A program made the position numbers and the translations under genes. The notes beneath the pieces were generated by a model. That model made no database searches and had not been told where the DNA came from. It saw only the letters and a list, made by a program, of their open reading frames with translations. 64,000 nucleotides of DNA from positions 24,927 through 88,926 of the forward strand of contig DATABS010000042.1 of NCBI GenBank assembly GCA_036259475.1, in the 5' to 3' direction. The stretch is from ZC4RG17 sp036259475. GTDB lineage: Bacteria; Actinomycetota; Acidimicrobiia; Spongiisociales; ZC4RG35. Position 1 is the first letter of the stretch, and every line of letters starts with the position of its first letter. Positions 23,867 to 31,661 of the stretch are shown one piece after another.

Positions 23867-24658
23867 TCAGGAATCCCCTCCCCCGGATGCTCCTACCAAT
23901 GTCAGCTCGGGCCGGCCGGAGGTCGGTTCCTTGGGCAGGCCGTCGAGACGGCTCCGGCTCCCGGTGAGGAGATCCAACGACACCCAGCTGCCGTTCGGAT
24001 ACTCGGCGGTTCCCCGATCGTCCACGATGGTCACCGAGCCGAGACCCAGGACATCGAAGTCGCCGTTGTGCCCGACGAGGGCGGTCTGCTCGTCCAGACC
24101 CAACACGTGGAGGCCGGCGAAACTGTCGAGTACCCGGTGAGCCCACCGTCCCGCTCTGAACCGGTCGAAATGAGGGGCAGCCACATAGCCGTCGAGTGCC
24201 CCCAGGCCGGGAAGGAGACGCAGCGGGTTCGGCGGGTACAGCTTGATCCGCCACTCGAACAGGCCCATCGCCCCGGCGGATGACCCGGCGATAGCCAAGC
24301 CGTCGATCCACCGCCCGATCATCAGATCAGTCAGAGTTGAGGCACCCAGCCCGGCGATGAGCTTGTCGGGGTGACCGCCGGGGATGACGACGATGTCGGC
24401 GTCTGCAACGGCATCCAGCGCTTCGTTCATGTCGTGTTCGGGCATGGCGATGCGGAAACTCGCGCCCAGACGTGTCCAGTGGTTCCTCGCCAGCGCCACG
24501 GTCCTGGCCAGCTGGCGGTGCGAAGGAGCCTGGGGGAAGACAACGACCCGGGGCCTGGGAGCCCCGACGAGATCCAGCAGGCGACGATCGACCGGGGTCA
24601 TCGGCGGGGTGTGCTCGCCACCACCGATCAGGGCGATAGGACCTGGGACGTTCATCAT
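23867..24658 (-). CDS. Peptidase S51/cyanophycinase-like serine hydrolase
   Basis: The 263-residue protein has the class I amidotransferase-like fold used by peptidase S51. DIVVIPGGHPDKLI precedes the nucleophile elbow LAIAGSSAGAMGL, with the second Ser or Ala turn, and AAPHFDRFRAGRW supplies a candidate catalytic His. Relatives include cyanophycinase and dipeptidase E. The true substrate cannot be read, and no cyanophycin synthetase is present. Its start overlaps the stop of the membrane-protein gene upstream by 4 nt. Confidence 0.82.
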   Translation of the reverse strand: MMNVPGPIALIGGGEHTPPMTPVDRRLLDLVGAPRPRVVVFPQAPSHRQLARTVALARNHWTRLGASFRIAMPEHDMNEALDAVADADIVVIPGGHPDKLIAGLGASTLTDLMIGRWIDGLAIAGSSAGAMGLFEWRIKLYPPNPLRLLPGLGALDGYVAAPHFDRFRAGRWAHRVLDSFAGLHVLGLDEQTALVGHNGDFDVLGLGSVTIVDDRGTAEYPNGSWVSLDLLTGSRSRLDGLPKEPTSGRPELTLVGASGGGDS

Positions 24659-25761
24659 TCACCTCTTTCCATGTGACGTCGCCGTCGAATGCCGACGATC
24701 GAGAGTGCATGCGGGACTCCGGCGAGGACGGGAAGCCAGAACGACACCAGGCGGTATCCGAGTACGGCCAGCATTCCGGTCGCCAGCGGAACCCCGAACC
24801 CGGCGTAGGTGAGCGACAGAGACCCTTCCAACACGCCCAGCCAACCGGGTGTCAGTTCGGGAAGGGCCTGGATGAGATTGGCGATGCCGTAGCCCACCGA
24901 GAGGACTCCCAGATCGAGCTGCTGTCCGAAGATGGCGAAGACCATCCACAGGGCGGTCGCATCGAGCACCCATCCAATCGCCGACCACCCACCCACCTGC
25001 AGTATGGAGCCGATGCGGACGCGGGATTGATTGACCAACGCCGCCTCCAGCTCCTCCCGGGTCATATCCGGCGCCCAGCGTGAGAACACGCGCTCCATGA
25101 TGCCGAAGAGCCTCCGGCGCCAATGAGGCGACCGGACTGCCAGCCTGCCGACGGCTCCGACGGTCACCAACACGGCCAGGATTGCGCCCGGGGCGAACAG
25201 CAGCCCCGGAGAAAGCAGACCTGAAACAAGCCCGACGCCGATCCCGATGGCAACCCCCGTCGTCAGGGTGACGAGTGACACCCATCCGGCCGTGACCAGG
25301 GCGAGAAGCGTCACGGGGCCGCCGTTGCCGACCCGGACGAACTCGCGGGCGGCAAGAAGGGCGCCGACGGCCCCTCCTCCGGGCAGGACCCGGCTGAGGG
25401 TGAAGGCGCCCATCGACACCCTCAACGCCTCCCTGTGCCGGGCCGATCCGCCGAACGCGATCAGCGAGCTGCGATACACCTGGGCGAGTGTCACCACCCA
25501 CGCGGCCTCGATCAGCACGACGATCACCAGCCAGGCGGCGTCCCTGGAAGAGAGAGCTTCGACCGCCTGGGTGATCTCGGGCCAGCCTCCGGCGATGCTG
25601 CGACTCATGAAGGCGATGGCCGCCGCAAGCAGCACCCACCGGAGCAGCGCGCTCAGACGCATGGTGGCATGCCGTCCTGATGCCGCAGGCGGCGCGCCGC
25701 CCCGGGTTCTGTCCTCGACATCGGTTCTCAGAGCCGGTATGTCGTACGCTGTGACACTCAT
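24655..25761 (-). CDS. Lysylphosphatidylglycerol synthetase/flippase TM-region family protein (UPF0104)
   Basis: The 368-residue integral membrane protein has about eight predicted helices and the family segments AFTLSRVLPGGGAVGALLAAREF and ANLIQALPELTPGWLGVLEGSL. These occur in the flippase-like half of MprF and in stand-alone UPF0104 proteins. No aminoacyl-transferase domain is attached, so a lipid-translocation role is suggested. GAGGGA precedes ATG 25761. It is divergent from the marR gene across a 321-nt AT-richer region and may be under that regulator. Confidence 0.82.
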   Translation of the reverse strand: MSVTAYDIPALRTDVEDRTRGGAPPAASGRHATMRLSALLRWVLLAAAIAFMSRSIAGGWPEITQAVEALSSRDAAWLVIVVLIEAAWVVTLAQVYRSSLIAFGGSARHREALRVSMGAFTLSRVLPGGGAVGALLAAREFVRVGNGGPVTLLALVTAGWVSLVTLTTGVAIGIGVGLVSGLLSPGLLFAPGAILAVLVTVGAVGRLAVRSPHWRRRLFGIMERVFSRWAPDMTREELEAALVNQSRVRIGSILQVGGWSAIGWVLDATALWMVFAIFGQQLDLGVLSVGYGIANLIQALPELTPGWLGVLEGSLSLTYAGFGVPLATGMLAVLGYRLVSFWLPVLAGVPHALSIVGIRRRRHMERGE

Positions 25762-26082
25762 GTGCCGGTCCTCCCTCGATGATCTGGCGAAGAGGCGATT
25801 CGACGGTCGGTTCTCGCCCTACTGAGCCCGTTCAGAACCCACCATCCGATGTGAGGAAGTTCCTGCATATCGGTGACTTCCCCAAGCGGACCCTGAACCC
25901 CACGTTCGGATCTCAGGCAAACCTCGCACATACCTTCCTCTCAGAGACCGGCTCGCCGTTGCTTTCTTGCGAGCATGTATCTTGCTAGGAAGCTTTCTAC
26001 AGCATAGTTAAGTTGACTGTCAAGATGTTTTCTGATAAATTTCTTTCTTGGAAGAGATCGTTCTGCGAAAGGTGAGAGGGAC
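25762..26082. other. AT-rich divergent promoter region
   Basis: This non-coding stretch between the UPF0104 and marR genes is clearly richer in A+T than its surroundings, mostly from 25950 to 26060. It contains the marR promoter and several TTG/CAA-type inverted motifs that could be MarR operators. Confidence 0.55.
26013..26041 (+). promoter_or_regulatory. Promoter of marR with overlapping palindrome
   Basis: TTGACT at 26013 and TAAATT at 26036 are separated by 17 nt, with a TG-like extension. The -35 lies inside the palindrome TTGAC-T-GTCAA, a plausible site for autoregulation by the MarR protein. Confidence 0.5.
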
Positions 26083-26592
26083 ATGCAGGACGCCGACGTA
26101 GTCGACGGAATACAGAAGCGCCTCGGAGAGCTCTATCCCGACCTCGCCACGACCGCCTTGGGCATCACCGGTCGGGTGATCCGCCTCGGGGAGGCTCTCA
26201 TGGCCCGGCGCGCGGAACACCTAGCCGAGTTCGGTCTCACCTGCGCCGACTTCGACGTTATGGCCACGTTGCGGCGAGTCCAAGGGCCGGAAGGAGTCAA
26301 TCCTCGGCGTCTCCTCGAGTCGGTGCTGATCACCTCGGGCGGCCTCACGAAACGTCTCGACCGGCTCGAGCAGGCGGGATTCATAGAGCGAAGTCCCGAC
26401 CCGGATGATCGGAGAGGGACTCTGATACGTCTCACCGACGCAGGAGTGGAGCACATCGACCGGGTTTTCCCCTCTCTCGTCGATATGGAACAGAGACAAT
26501 TGAGCTCGGAGTTGAGCGAGCGCCAGCTGGAACAGGGCGCCTCGTTGCTACGCCGGATCCACCTGTCGATCGAGCCGCCAGCGACCGACTGA
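26083..26592 (+). CDS. MarR-family transcriptional regulator
   Basis: The 169-residue protein has a MarR winged-helix domain: FGLTCADFDVMATLRRV, recognition helix region VLITSGGLTKRLDRLEQAGF, and the wing SPDPDDRRGTLIRLTDAG. MarR dimers usually repress divergent or own genes until a small ligand binds. The divergent neighbour is a UPF0104 membrane protein and S51 hydrolase operon. GAGAGGG precedes the ATG. Confidence 0.92.
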   Translation: MQDADVVDGIQKRLGELYPDLATTALGITGRVIRLGEALMARRAEHLAEFGLTCADFDVMATLRRVQGPEGVNPRRLLESVLITSGGLTKRLDRLEQAGFIERSPDPDDRRGTLIRLTDAGVEHIDRVFPSLVDMEQRQLSSELSERQLEQGASLLRRIHLSIEPPATD

Positions 26593-26606
26593 CCAACCTG
26601 CCAACG

Positions 26607-27368
26607 TCAGGCGAATGCCAGCGGCTCGTCGCTGATGTCGAAGGTGAAGTGGGCCGGTCCTTCCTGCGGATACCACCAGTAGTCGACCACCGCCCACCTC
26701 GACTCCCCGTGGGGGATCTCGAATTCGACGGTGAGTACGACACCTGTATCCGACGTTGCCGTGAGGGTGTGAACACCCGGCTCGACGTCGGGAGTGAACG
26801 AGATCCAGTTGTGCTGGCCCTCGACGGCGAAACTGTCGGCCACGGCCACCTGCCCATCGATCGTGATGCGGATGCCGACCGTGGGATCGTCGAAGCTCTG
26901 GTTGCTGACATACAGGGTGAAAGGCGGGTCCGGCGGACGAGGCTCGGGGATGACACAGAACCGGGCGTGACTGGGATCCCAGCCGTCTCCGCTCACGATC
27001 ACCGTCGCCACCGCCACCAGGTTCCCCTCCTCATCGAATAGGCCCCACGACGACCACTCATCGGTGGTCACCATCTCGACGGGATCACCGATCCAACCGA
27101 CGGAGAGGTCACCGAAGGCTTCGGCAACGGCTCCCTCGAGGGTGAACTCGGCGGGTCCGAACCACTCGGTGGCGCTCTCGTCGACTCCCGTTGGGCATTC
27201 GAGGTCCGTGTCGACACCCGTTCCCGAGGCAAGACCCCCTCCGTTTGGCTGTTCGCTCACGAGTTGTCGGTCCATCTCGGGGGTGAGCTCACGCGGTTGA
27301 CAAGCGATCAGTGCCATCGAGCAGAGAGCGGCCACGAGTACCGTCCCGCCGGTCTGTCGGTCTATCAC
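26607..27368 (-). CDS. Putative lipoprotein of unknown function
   Basis: The 253-residue product starts with GTG and has a lipoprotein signal peptide with lipobox ALIAC (Cys23). The mature part is acidic and beta-rich. An N-terminal region (FTLEGAVAEAFGDL) is followed by an Ig-like segment around FTLYVSNQSFDDPTVGIRI with VAVADSF and EPGVHTLTA. No family was recognised. It is convergent with marR. Expression would be divergent from the cimA leader. Confidence 0.7.
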   Translation of the reverse strand: MIDRQTGGTVLVAALCSMALIACQPRELTPEMDRQLVSEQPNGGGLASGTGVDTDLECPTGVDESATEWFGPAEFTLEGAVAEAFGDLSVGWIGDPVEMVTTDEWSSWGLFDEEGNLVAVATVIVSGDGWDPSHARFCVIPEPRPPDPPFTLYVSNQSFDDPTVGIRITIDGQVAVADSFAVEGQHNWISFTPDVEPGVHTLTATSDTGVVLTVEFEIPHGESRWAVVDYWWYPQEGPAHFTFDISDEPLAFA

Positions 27369-27437
27369 TCACGTTTGACGTCATAGCGAAGGTTCGGAGT
27401 TCCCTCTCGTCTCAATCCGCTCGCGAGACATCACTAT

Positions 27438-27453
27438 GTTTCGCCGCCGAAAC
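27438..27453. promoter_or_regulatory. Inverted repeat GTTTCG-CCGC-CGAAAC
   Basis: A perfect 6-bp inverted repeat with 4-nt spacer lies about 70 nt upstream of both the lipoprotein GTG and the cimA-leader -35. It could be a regulator site for either promoter. No matching second copy was seen. Confidence 0.3.
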
Positions 27454-27509
27454 CCGGAGACGAGACGGTCGACGCTGCGTCGGGGTGCATCGCCATGCCT
27501 CCGCGGGGC

Positions 27510-27538
27510 TTGACCTTGCCGTCGGGTAAGGGCATACT
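27510..27538 (+). promoter_or_regulatory. Promoter of the cimA leader
   Basis: TTGACC at 27510-27515 and CATACT at 27533-27538 are 17 nt apart. Transcription should begin near 27545, only a few bases before the leader-peptide ATG at 27548, so the leader peptide is probably translated from a leaderless mRNA. Confidence 0.75.
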
Positions 27539-27547
27539 CATCCGGCG

Positions 27548-27586
27548 ATGCAGCACATCCTCGACGGCATCATCATTATCGACTAG
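27548..27586 (+). CDS. cimA leader peptide MQHILDGIIIID
   Basis: The 12-residue open frame contains five Ile codons, four of them consecutive (ATC ATC ATT ATC at 27569-27580), and ends in TAG. It sits between a good promoter and a strong intrinsic terminator upstream of citramalate synthase, which makes the isoleucine precursor. Stalling on Ile codons during Ile-tRNA shortage would relieve termination. A hairpin GGCGCA-GGCC / GGCC-TGCGCC can form just after the stop. This is read directly from sequence; the mechanism is inferred by analogy with classical ilv/trp attenuators. Confidence 0.88.
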   Translation: MQHILDGIIIID

Positions 27587-27618
27587 GCGCACGGCCCCCA
27601 TACCGGCCTGCGCCCTCG

Positions 27619-27644
27619 CCCTCTGCCTACGCAGAGGGTTTTTT
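27619..27644 (+). terminator. Attenuator terminator in front of cimA
   Basis: CCCTCTGC - CTAC - GCAGAGGG forms a perfect 8-bp stem with a 4-nt loop followed by six T. It ends 27 nt before the cimA start, so it must be bypassed for cimA transcription. Confidence 0.92.
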
Positions 27645-27671
27645 CATTCCCGAACGGCACGGAGACCCCCG

Positions 27672-29285
27672 ATGGACAACGAGCACCACCCACCCCCCAA
27701 CCCGACGCTGGAGATATACGACACGACGTTGCGAGACGGCAGCCAGCAGGAAGGCATCTCGCTGACGGTGAGCGACAAGTTGCGTATCGCCCAGCTGCTG
27801 GACGACCTCGGCGTCACCTACATCGAGGGTGGCTGGCCGGGCGCCTTGCCCAAAGACGACGAGTTCTTCGCCCTCGCTTCCCAGCGACTGGATCTCCGCA
27901 ACGCCGAGCTGGTCGCCTTCGGCTCGACCCGCCGTCCGGGCGGCTCCGTGGACACGGACAGCCAGCTTCGTTCGCTCCTGGAAGCCGGAACGGAGACGAT
28001 CTGCATCGTCGGCAAGTCGTGGGACTATCACGTGCGCGAGGCACTGCGGGCGGACCTCGATGAGGGACTCCGCATGATCGGAGAGTCGATCGAGTTCCTC
28101 CGCTCCCACGGTCGCCGGGTCTTTTTCGATGCCGAGCATTTCTTCGACGGCTTTCGCACCTCTCCCGAGTTCGCCCTGGCGGCGGCCCGGACGGCGGCCG
28201 AGGCGGGCGCCGACAGGGTGATCCTGTGCGACACGAACGGCGGCACTCTTCCCGCTCAGATCGTCGAGGTCGTGGGGAAGGTGCGCGCCGAGATCGACGC
28301 CGCCGTCGGAGTCCATTTCCACAACGACGCCGGCTGCGCCGTCGCCTCGTCCCTCGCCGCGTTGGAAGCGGGAGCAGTCCAGATCCAGGGGTGTGTCAAC
28401 GGCTACGGCGAACGCACCGGCAACGCCGATTTGTGCACGATCATCCCCGATCTGGTCCTCAAGATGGACCGCCCGGTCGTGAGCCGCGAGCAGCTGGAGA
28501 TGTTGTCGCCGATCAGCCACCACATCGCCGAGCTGGTCAACATCAGCCTCGACCCCCATCGGCCCTACGTCGGCCCTTCGGCCTTCACCCACAAGGCGGG
28601 CCTGCACACCTCGGCGCTGGCCCGGCGCCCCGATGCCTACGAGCACACCGATCCGGCCGGGGTGGGGAACCGGACCCGGATGGTGGTGTCGGAACAGGCG
28701 GGAAGGGCCTCCGTGCACAACAAGGCCGCCGAACTCGGTCTCGACGTCGACGACGTCACTGCCCGCAAGGTTCTGGAGCGAGTCAAGGAACTGGAGCACC
28801 AGGGCCATCATTTCGAGGCTGCCGACGGCTCATTCGAGCTCTTGGTCCGGGAAGCCAGCGGGTGGCGACAAGACTTCTTTACGGTCGAGTCCTATCGGGT
28901 CAACGTCGAGCGCCGCGCCGGGGAACCGGTCGTCGCCGAGGCGACCGTCAAGCTGATGGTGGGAGGGGAGCGACAGGTCACGACCGGAGAAGGCGACGGA
29001 CCGGTCAACGCCCTCGACTCGGCCCTGCGCCAGGCACTCCGGCCCGTGTTTCCCCAGGTCGCCGACCTGCGCCTGACCGATTATCGGGTCCGGGTGCTCG
29101 ACACCACCGACGGGTCAGGGGCGACCGTCCGGGTTCTCCTCGAGACGTCCAATCACACTGACACGTGGGGCACGATTGGGGTGCACGAAAACATCATCGA
29201 CGCCTCCTGGCAGGCTCTATCGGACGGGATCGTCGTAGGGCTGCTGCGGAGCTCGGCCGCCCAGGGCTTGACGCCCCTCGGCTGA
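27672..29285 (+). CDS. cimA: (R)-citramalate synthase
   Basis: The 537-residue enzyme condenses pyruvate with acetyl-CoA to citramalate, the threonine-independent entry to isoleucine. The N-terminal HMGL-type barrel has EIYDTTLRDGSQQEGI, VFFDAEHFFDGFRTSP and VHFHNDAGCAVASSLAAL with metal-binding His residues, then CVNGYGERTGNADL. The C-terminal LeuA dimer/allosteric domain spans about 400-530. Length and the EHFFDGF motif fit CimA rather than LeuA. GGAG precedes ATG 27672. The Ile-codon attenuator upstream independently supports the isoleucine role. Confidence 0.94.
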   Translation: MDNEHHPPPNPTLEIYDTTLRDGSQQEGISLTVSDKLRIAQLLDDLGVTYIEGGWPGALPKDDEFFALASQRLDLRNAELVAFGSTRRPGGSVDTDSQLRSLLEAGTETICIVGKSWDYHVREALRADLDEGLRMIGESIEFLRSHGRRVFFDAEHFFDGFRTSPEFALAAARTAAEAGADRVILCDTNGGTLPAQIVEVVGKVRAEIDAAVGVHFHNDAGCAVASSLAALEAGAVQIQGCVNGYGERTGNADLCTIIPDLVLKMDRPVVSREQLEMLSPISHHIAELVNISLDPHRPYVGPSAFTHKAGLHTSALARRPDAYEHTDPAGVGNRTRMVVSEQAGRASVHNKAAELGLDVDDVTARKVLERVKELEHQGHHFEAADGSFELLVREASGWRQDFFTVESYRVNVERRAGEPVVAEATVKLMVGGERQVTTGEGDGPVNALDSALRQALRPVFPQVADLRLTDYRVRVLDTTDGSGATVRVLLETSNHTDTWGTIGVHENIIDASWQALSDGIVVGLLRSSAAQGLTPLG

Positions 29286-29296
29286 CACGCTCCCGT

Positions 29297-29331
29297 GAAG
29301 ATTCCTCCACCTCCGAGGTGCAGGAATCTTC
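29297..29331 (+). terminator. Long hairpin after cimA
   Basis: GAAGATTCCT pairs with AGGAATCTTC, and inside it ACCTC pairs with GAGGT, giving about 15 bp of stem around a tiny loop. There is no U-tract. It separates cimA from the molybdoenzyme gene and overlaps the probable promoter of the latter. Confidence 0.6.
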
Positions 29332-29347
29332 GCGGTATTCTCTGATC

Positions 29348-31633
29348 ATGGCCCGGACCCCAACGATCACCCATTGGGGTGCCTACGAGATCGAGACGGA
29401 GAACGGACGCATCGTGGCGGTGCACCCATTCCCCGGTGATCCAGACCCCTCGCCGATCGGCCAGTCCCTCCTCGACCATGACCACCCCTTGCGGGTCCGC
29501 CGACCGGCGGTGCGGCAGAGTTGGCTGGAGAACGGCCCGGCGAGCTCCTCCCACCTCCGGGGCGTCGAGCCCTTCGTCGAAGTGGACTGGGACACTGCCC
29601 TCGATCTCGCCGCCGACGAGATAGACCGGGTACGCCAGGCCTTCGGCAACCAAGCCATCTACGCCGGGTCCTACGGATGGGCCTCAGCCGGCCGGTTCCA
29701 CCACGCCCAGAGCCAGCTACGACGATTCCTCGGCCTGATCGGCGGCGCCACCACCGCCGTCAACAGCTACAGCCACGCCGCCGCCGAAGTCATCGTGCCC
29801 CACGCTCTAGGCCTCCCATATGAGACAGTGCAGCACGCCCACACATCGTGGCCTGTCCTCGCCAGGCATGGCGAGCTGTTCGTCAGCTTCGGCGGCGTTC
29901 CCTGGAAGAACAGCCAGATCCAGGCCGGCGGACAGGGCCGTCACCTACTCAGATCGCACATTCGGGCGTGTCTCGACGCCGGGATGCGGTTCATCAATGT
30001 CGGACCCCTCCGCTCCGACATGCCGGAGGCAGAGTGGTGGCCGATTCGTCCCAATACCGACACGGCGCTGGTGCTCGGCCTCATCCATGAACTGATCCGC
30101 CAGGACCAGGTCGATGAGGACTTCCTCGACAAGTACACCGTCGGATGGGAGCACCTCGCCGCCTACGTGGTGGGCGACACCGACGGAATCCCCAAGGATC
30201 CGACCTGGGCCGGTTCGATCTGCGATATCGGCCCGCACCGCGTTTCAGAGCTGGCCGGTGAGATGGCGACCCACCGCACCATGGTCAACGCCGCCTGGTC
30301 TCTCCAGCGCGCCGACCACGGCGAGCAGCCTTTCTGGGCGGTGATCGCCCTCGCCTCCGCCCTCGGTCAGATCGGCACACCCGGTGGCGGCTTGGGTCTC
30401 GGCTACGGAACCGTCGGCTCGGTGGGCAACGGAGTGACCCGCGTCCCGGTTCCATCGCTGCCCCGACAGCCCAACCCGGTGATCGAGTACATCCCGGTCG
30501 CCCGCATCGCCGACATGCTCCTGGACCCGGGCGGCAAGTACACCTTCGACACCCAGGAGCGGACGTATCCCGAGATCCACCTGATCTACTGGACCGGGGG
30601 CAACCCCTTCCACCACCACCAGGACCTCGGCCGCCTGGTGGAGGCCTGGCGGCAACCCGACACCGTCATCGTCAACGAGCCCTGGTGGACCGCCACCGCC
30701 CGACGGGCCGACATCGTGTTCCCGATCACCCTGCCACTCGAGCGAGACGACATCGGTGGGGCGCCCGTCGACGACCACCTGTTCGCCATGCATCAGGCGG
30801 TGCCGCCTGCGGCGGAAGCCCGCTCCGACCATCACGTGTTCGCCGAGTTGGCCGACCGTCTCGGTGTCGGCGCAGAGTTCCGGGAGGGCCGCACTGAGAC
30901 CGAATGGGTGCGCTGGATGTACGAGCAGTTCCGCCGCACCGACCCCACCGCTCCACCCTTCGAGCAGTTCTGGGCGGTGGGACACCATCGGCAGGCACCA
31001 GGCCCCCACAGCGAGAAGGTCCTCTTCGCCGACTTCCGCCAGGATCCCGACCGCAACCCCCTTCCCACCCCTAGCGGTCGTATCGAACTGTGGTCCGAGG
31101 CGATCGAACGAGCCCGACCGGAAGGTTGTCCACCCCACGCCGCCTGGATTCCACCGGCGGAGTGGCTCGGCAGCGCCGGTGACGACGAGCTCCATCTCAT
31201 CTCCAATCAACCCCGAACCCGCCTTCACTCCCAGTGGGACCACGGAGCGACGAGCACTGACGCCCGAGTTGCCGGCCGTGAGCCAATCCTGATGAATCCC
31301 CGGGATGCCGCCGCCCGCGGACTTGGCACCGGCGACCTGGTCCGCATCTGGAACGACCGGGGGGCGACCCTGGCAGGCGTCATCATCGACGACGGCGTCA
31401 TGGCCGGCGCCGTCCAACTCTCGACCGGCGCCTGGTACGACCCTCTCGAGCCCGGTGATCCCCGATCGCTCGACGTCGCCGGCAATCCCAACGTCCTGAC
31501 GTACGACCGAGGCACCTCGGGGCTCGCCCAGGGACCGGCGGCCCAGACCTGCCTGGTTCGAGTCGAGGCGTGGAGCGGACCTCCGCCGAACAGGCGAACG
31601 GATCGGCCTCCGGCGATGGCCGACCGCACCTAG
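29348..31633 (+). CDS. BisC/TorA-type molybdopterin oxidoreductase (S- or N-oxide reductase), cytoplasmic
   Basis: The 761-residue enzyme aligns with the biotin-sulfoxide/TMAO/DMSO reductase branch. It starts near HWGAYEIETENGRI and PFPGDPDPSPIG. It has the Mo-ligand serine region GSYGWASAGRFHHAQSQL and YSHAAAEVIVPH, and ends with the molydopterin-dinucleotide domain (HLISNQPRTRLHSQWDHG). There is no N-terminal FeS cysteine cluster and no twin-arginine signal, as in cytoplasmic BisC. A TATTCT box at 29336 only 6 nt before the ATG suggests a leaderless mRNA. Substrate (biotin or methionine sulfoxide, N-oxides) is not determinable. Confidence 0.88.
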   Translation: MARTPTITHWGAYEIETENGRIVAVHPFPGDPDPSPIGQSLLDHDHPLRVRRPAVRQSWLENGPASSSHLRGVEPFVEVDWDTALDLAADEIDRVRQAFGNQAIYAGSYGWASAGRFHHAQSQLRRFLGLIGGATTAVNSYSHAAAEVIVPHALGLPYETVQHAHTSWPVLARHGELFVSFGGVPWKNSQIQAGGQGRHLLRSHIRACLDAGMRFINVGPLRSDMPEAEWWPIRPNTDTALVLGLIHELIRQDQVDEDFLDKYTVGWEHLAAYVVGDTDGIPKDPTWAGSICDIGPHRVSELAGEMATHRTMVNAAWSLQRADHGEQPFWAVIALASALGQIGTPGGGLGLGYGTVGSVGNGVTRVPVPSLPRQPNPVIEYIPVARIADMLLDPGGKYTFDTQERTYPEIHLIYWTGGNPFHHHQDLGRLVEAWRQPDTVIVNEPWWTATARRADIVFPITLPLERDDIGGAPVDDHLFAMHQAVPPAAEARSDHHVFAELADRLGVGAEFREGRTETEWVRWMYEQFRRTDPTAPPFEQFWAVGHHRQAPGPHSEKVLFADFRQDPDRNPLPTPSGRIELWSEAIERARPEGCPPHAAWIPPAEWLGSAGDDELHLISNQPRTRLHSQWDHGATSTDARVAGREPILMNPRDAAARGLGTGDLVRIWNDRGATLAGVIIDDGVMAGAVQLSTGAWYDPLEPGDPRSLDVAGNPNVLTYDRGTSGLAQGPAAQTCLVRVEAWSGPPPNRRTDRPPAMADRT

Positions 31634-31661
31634 CATTGACCGCCCCTCGACTGGAACCGTT

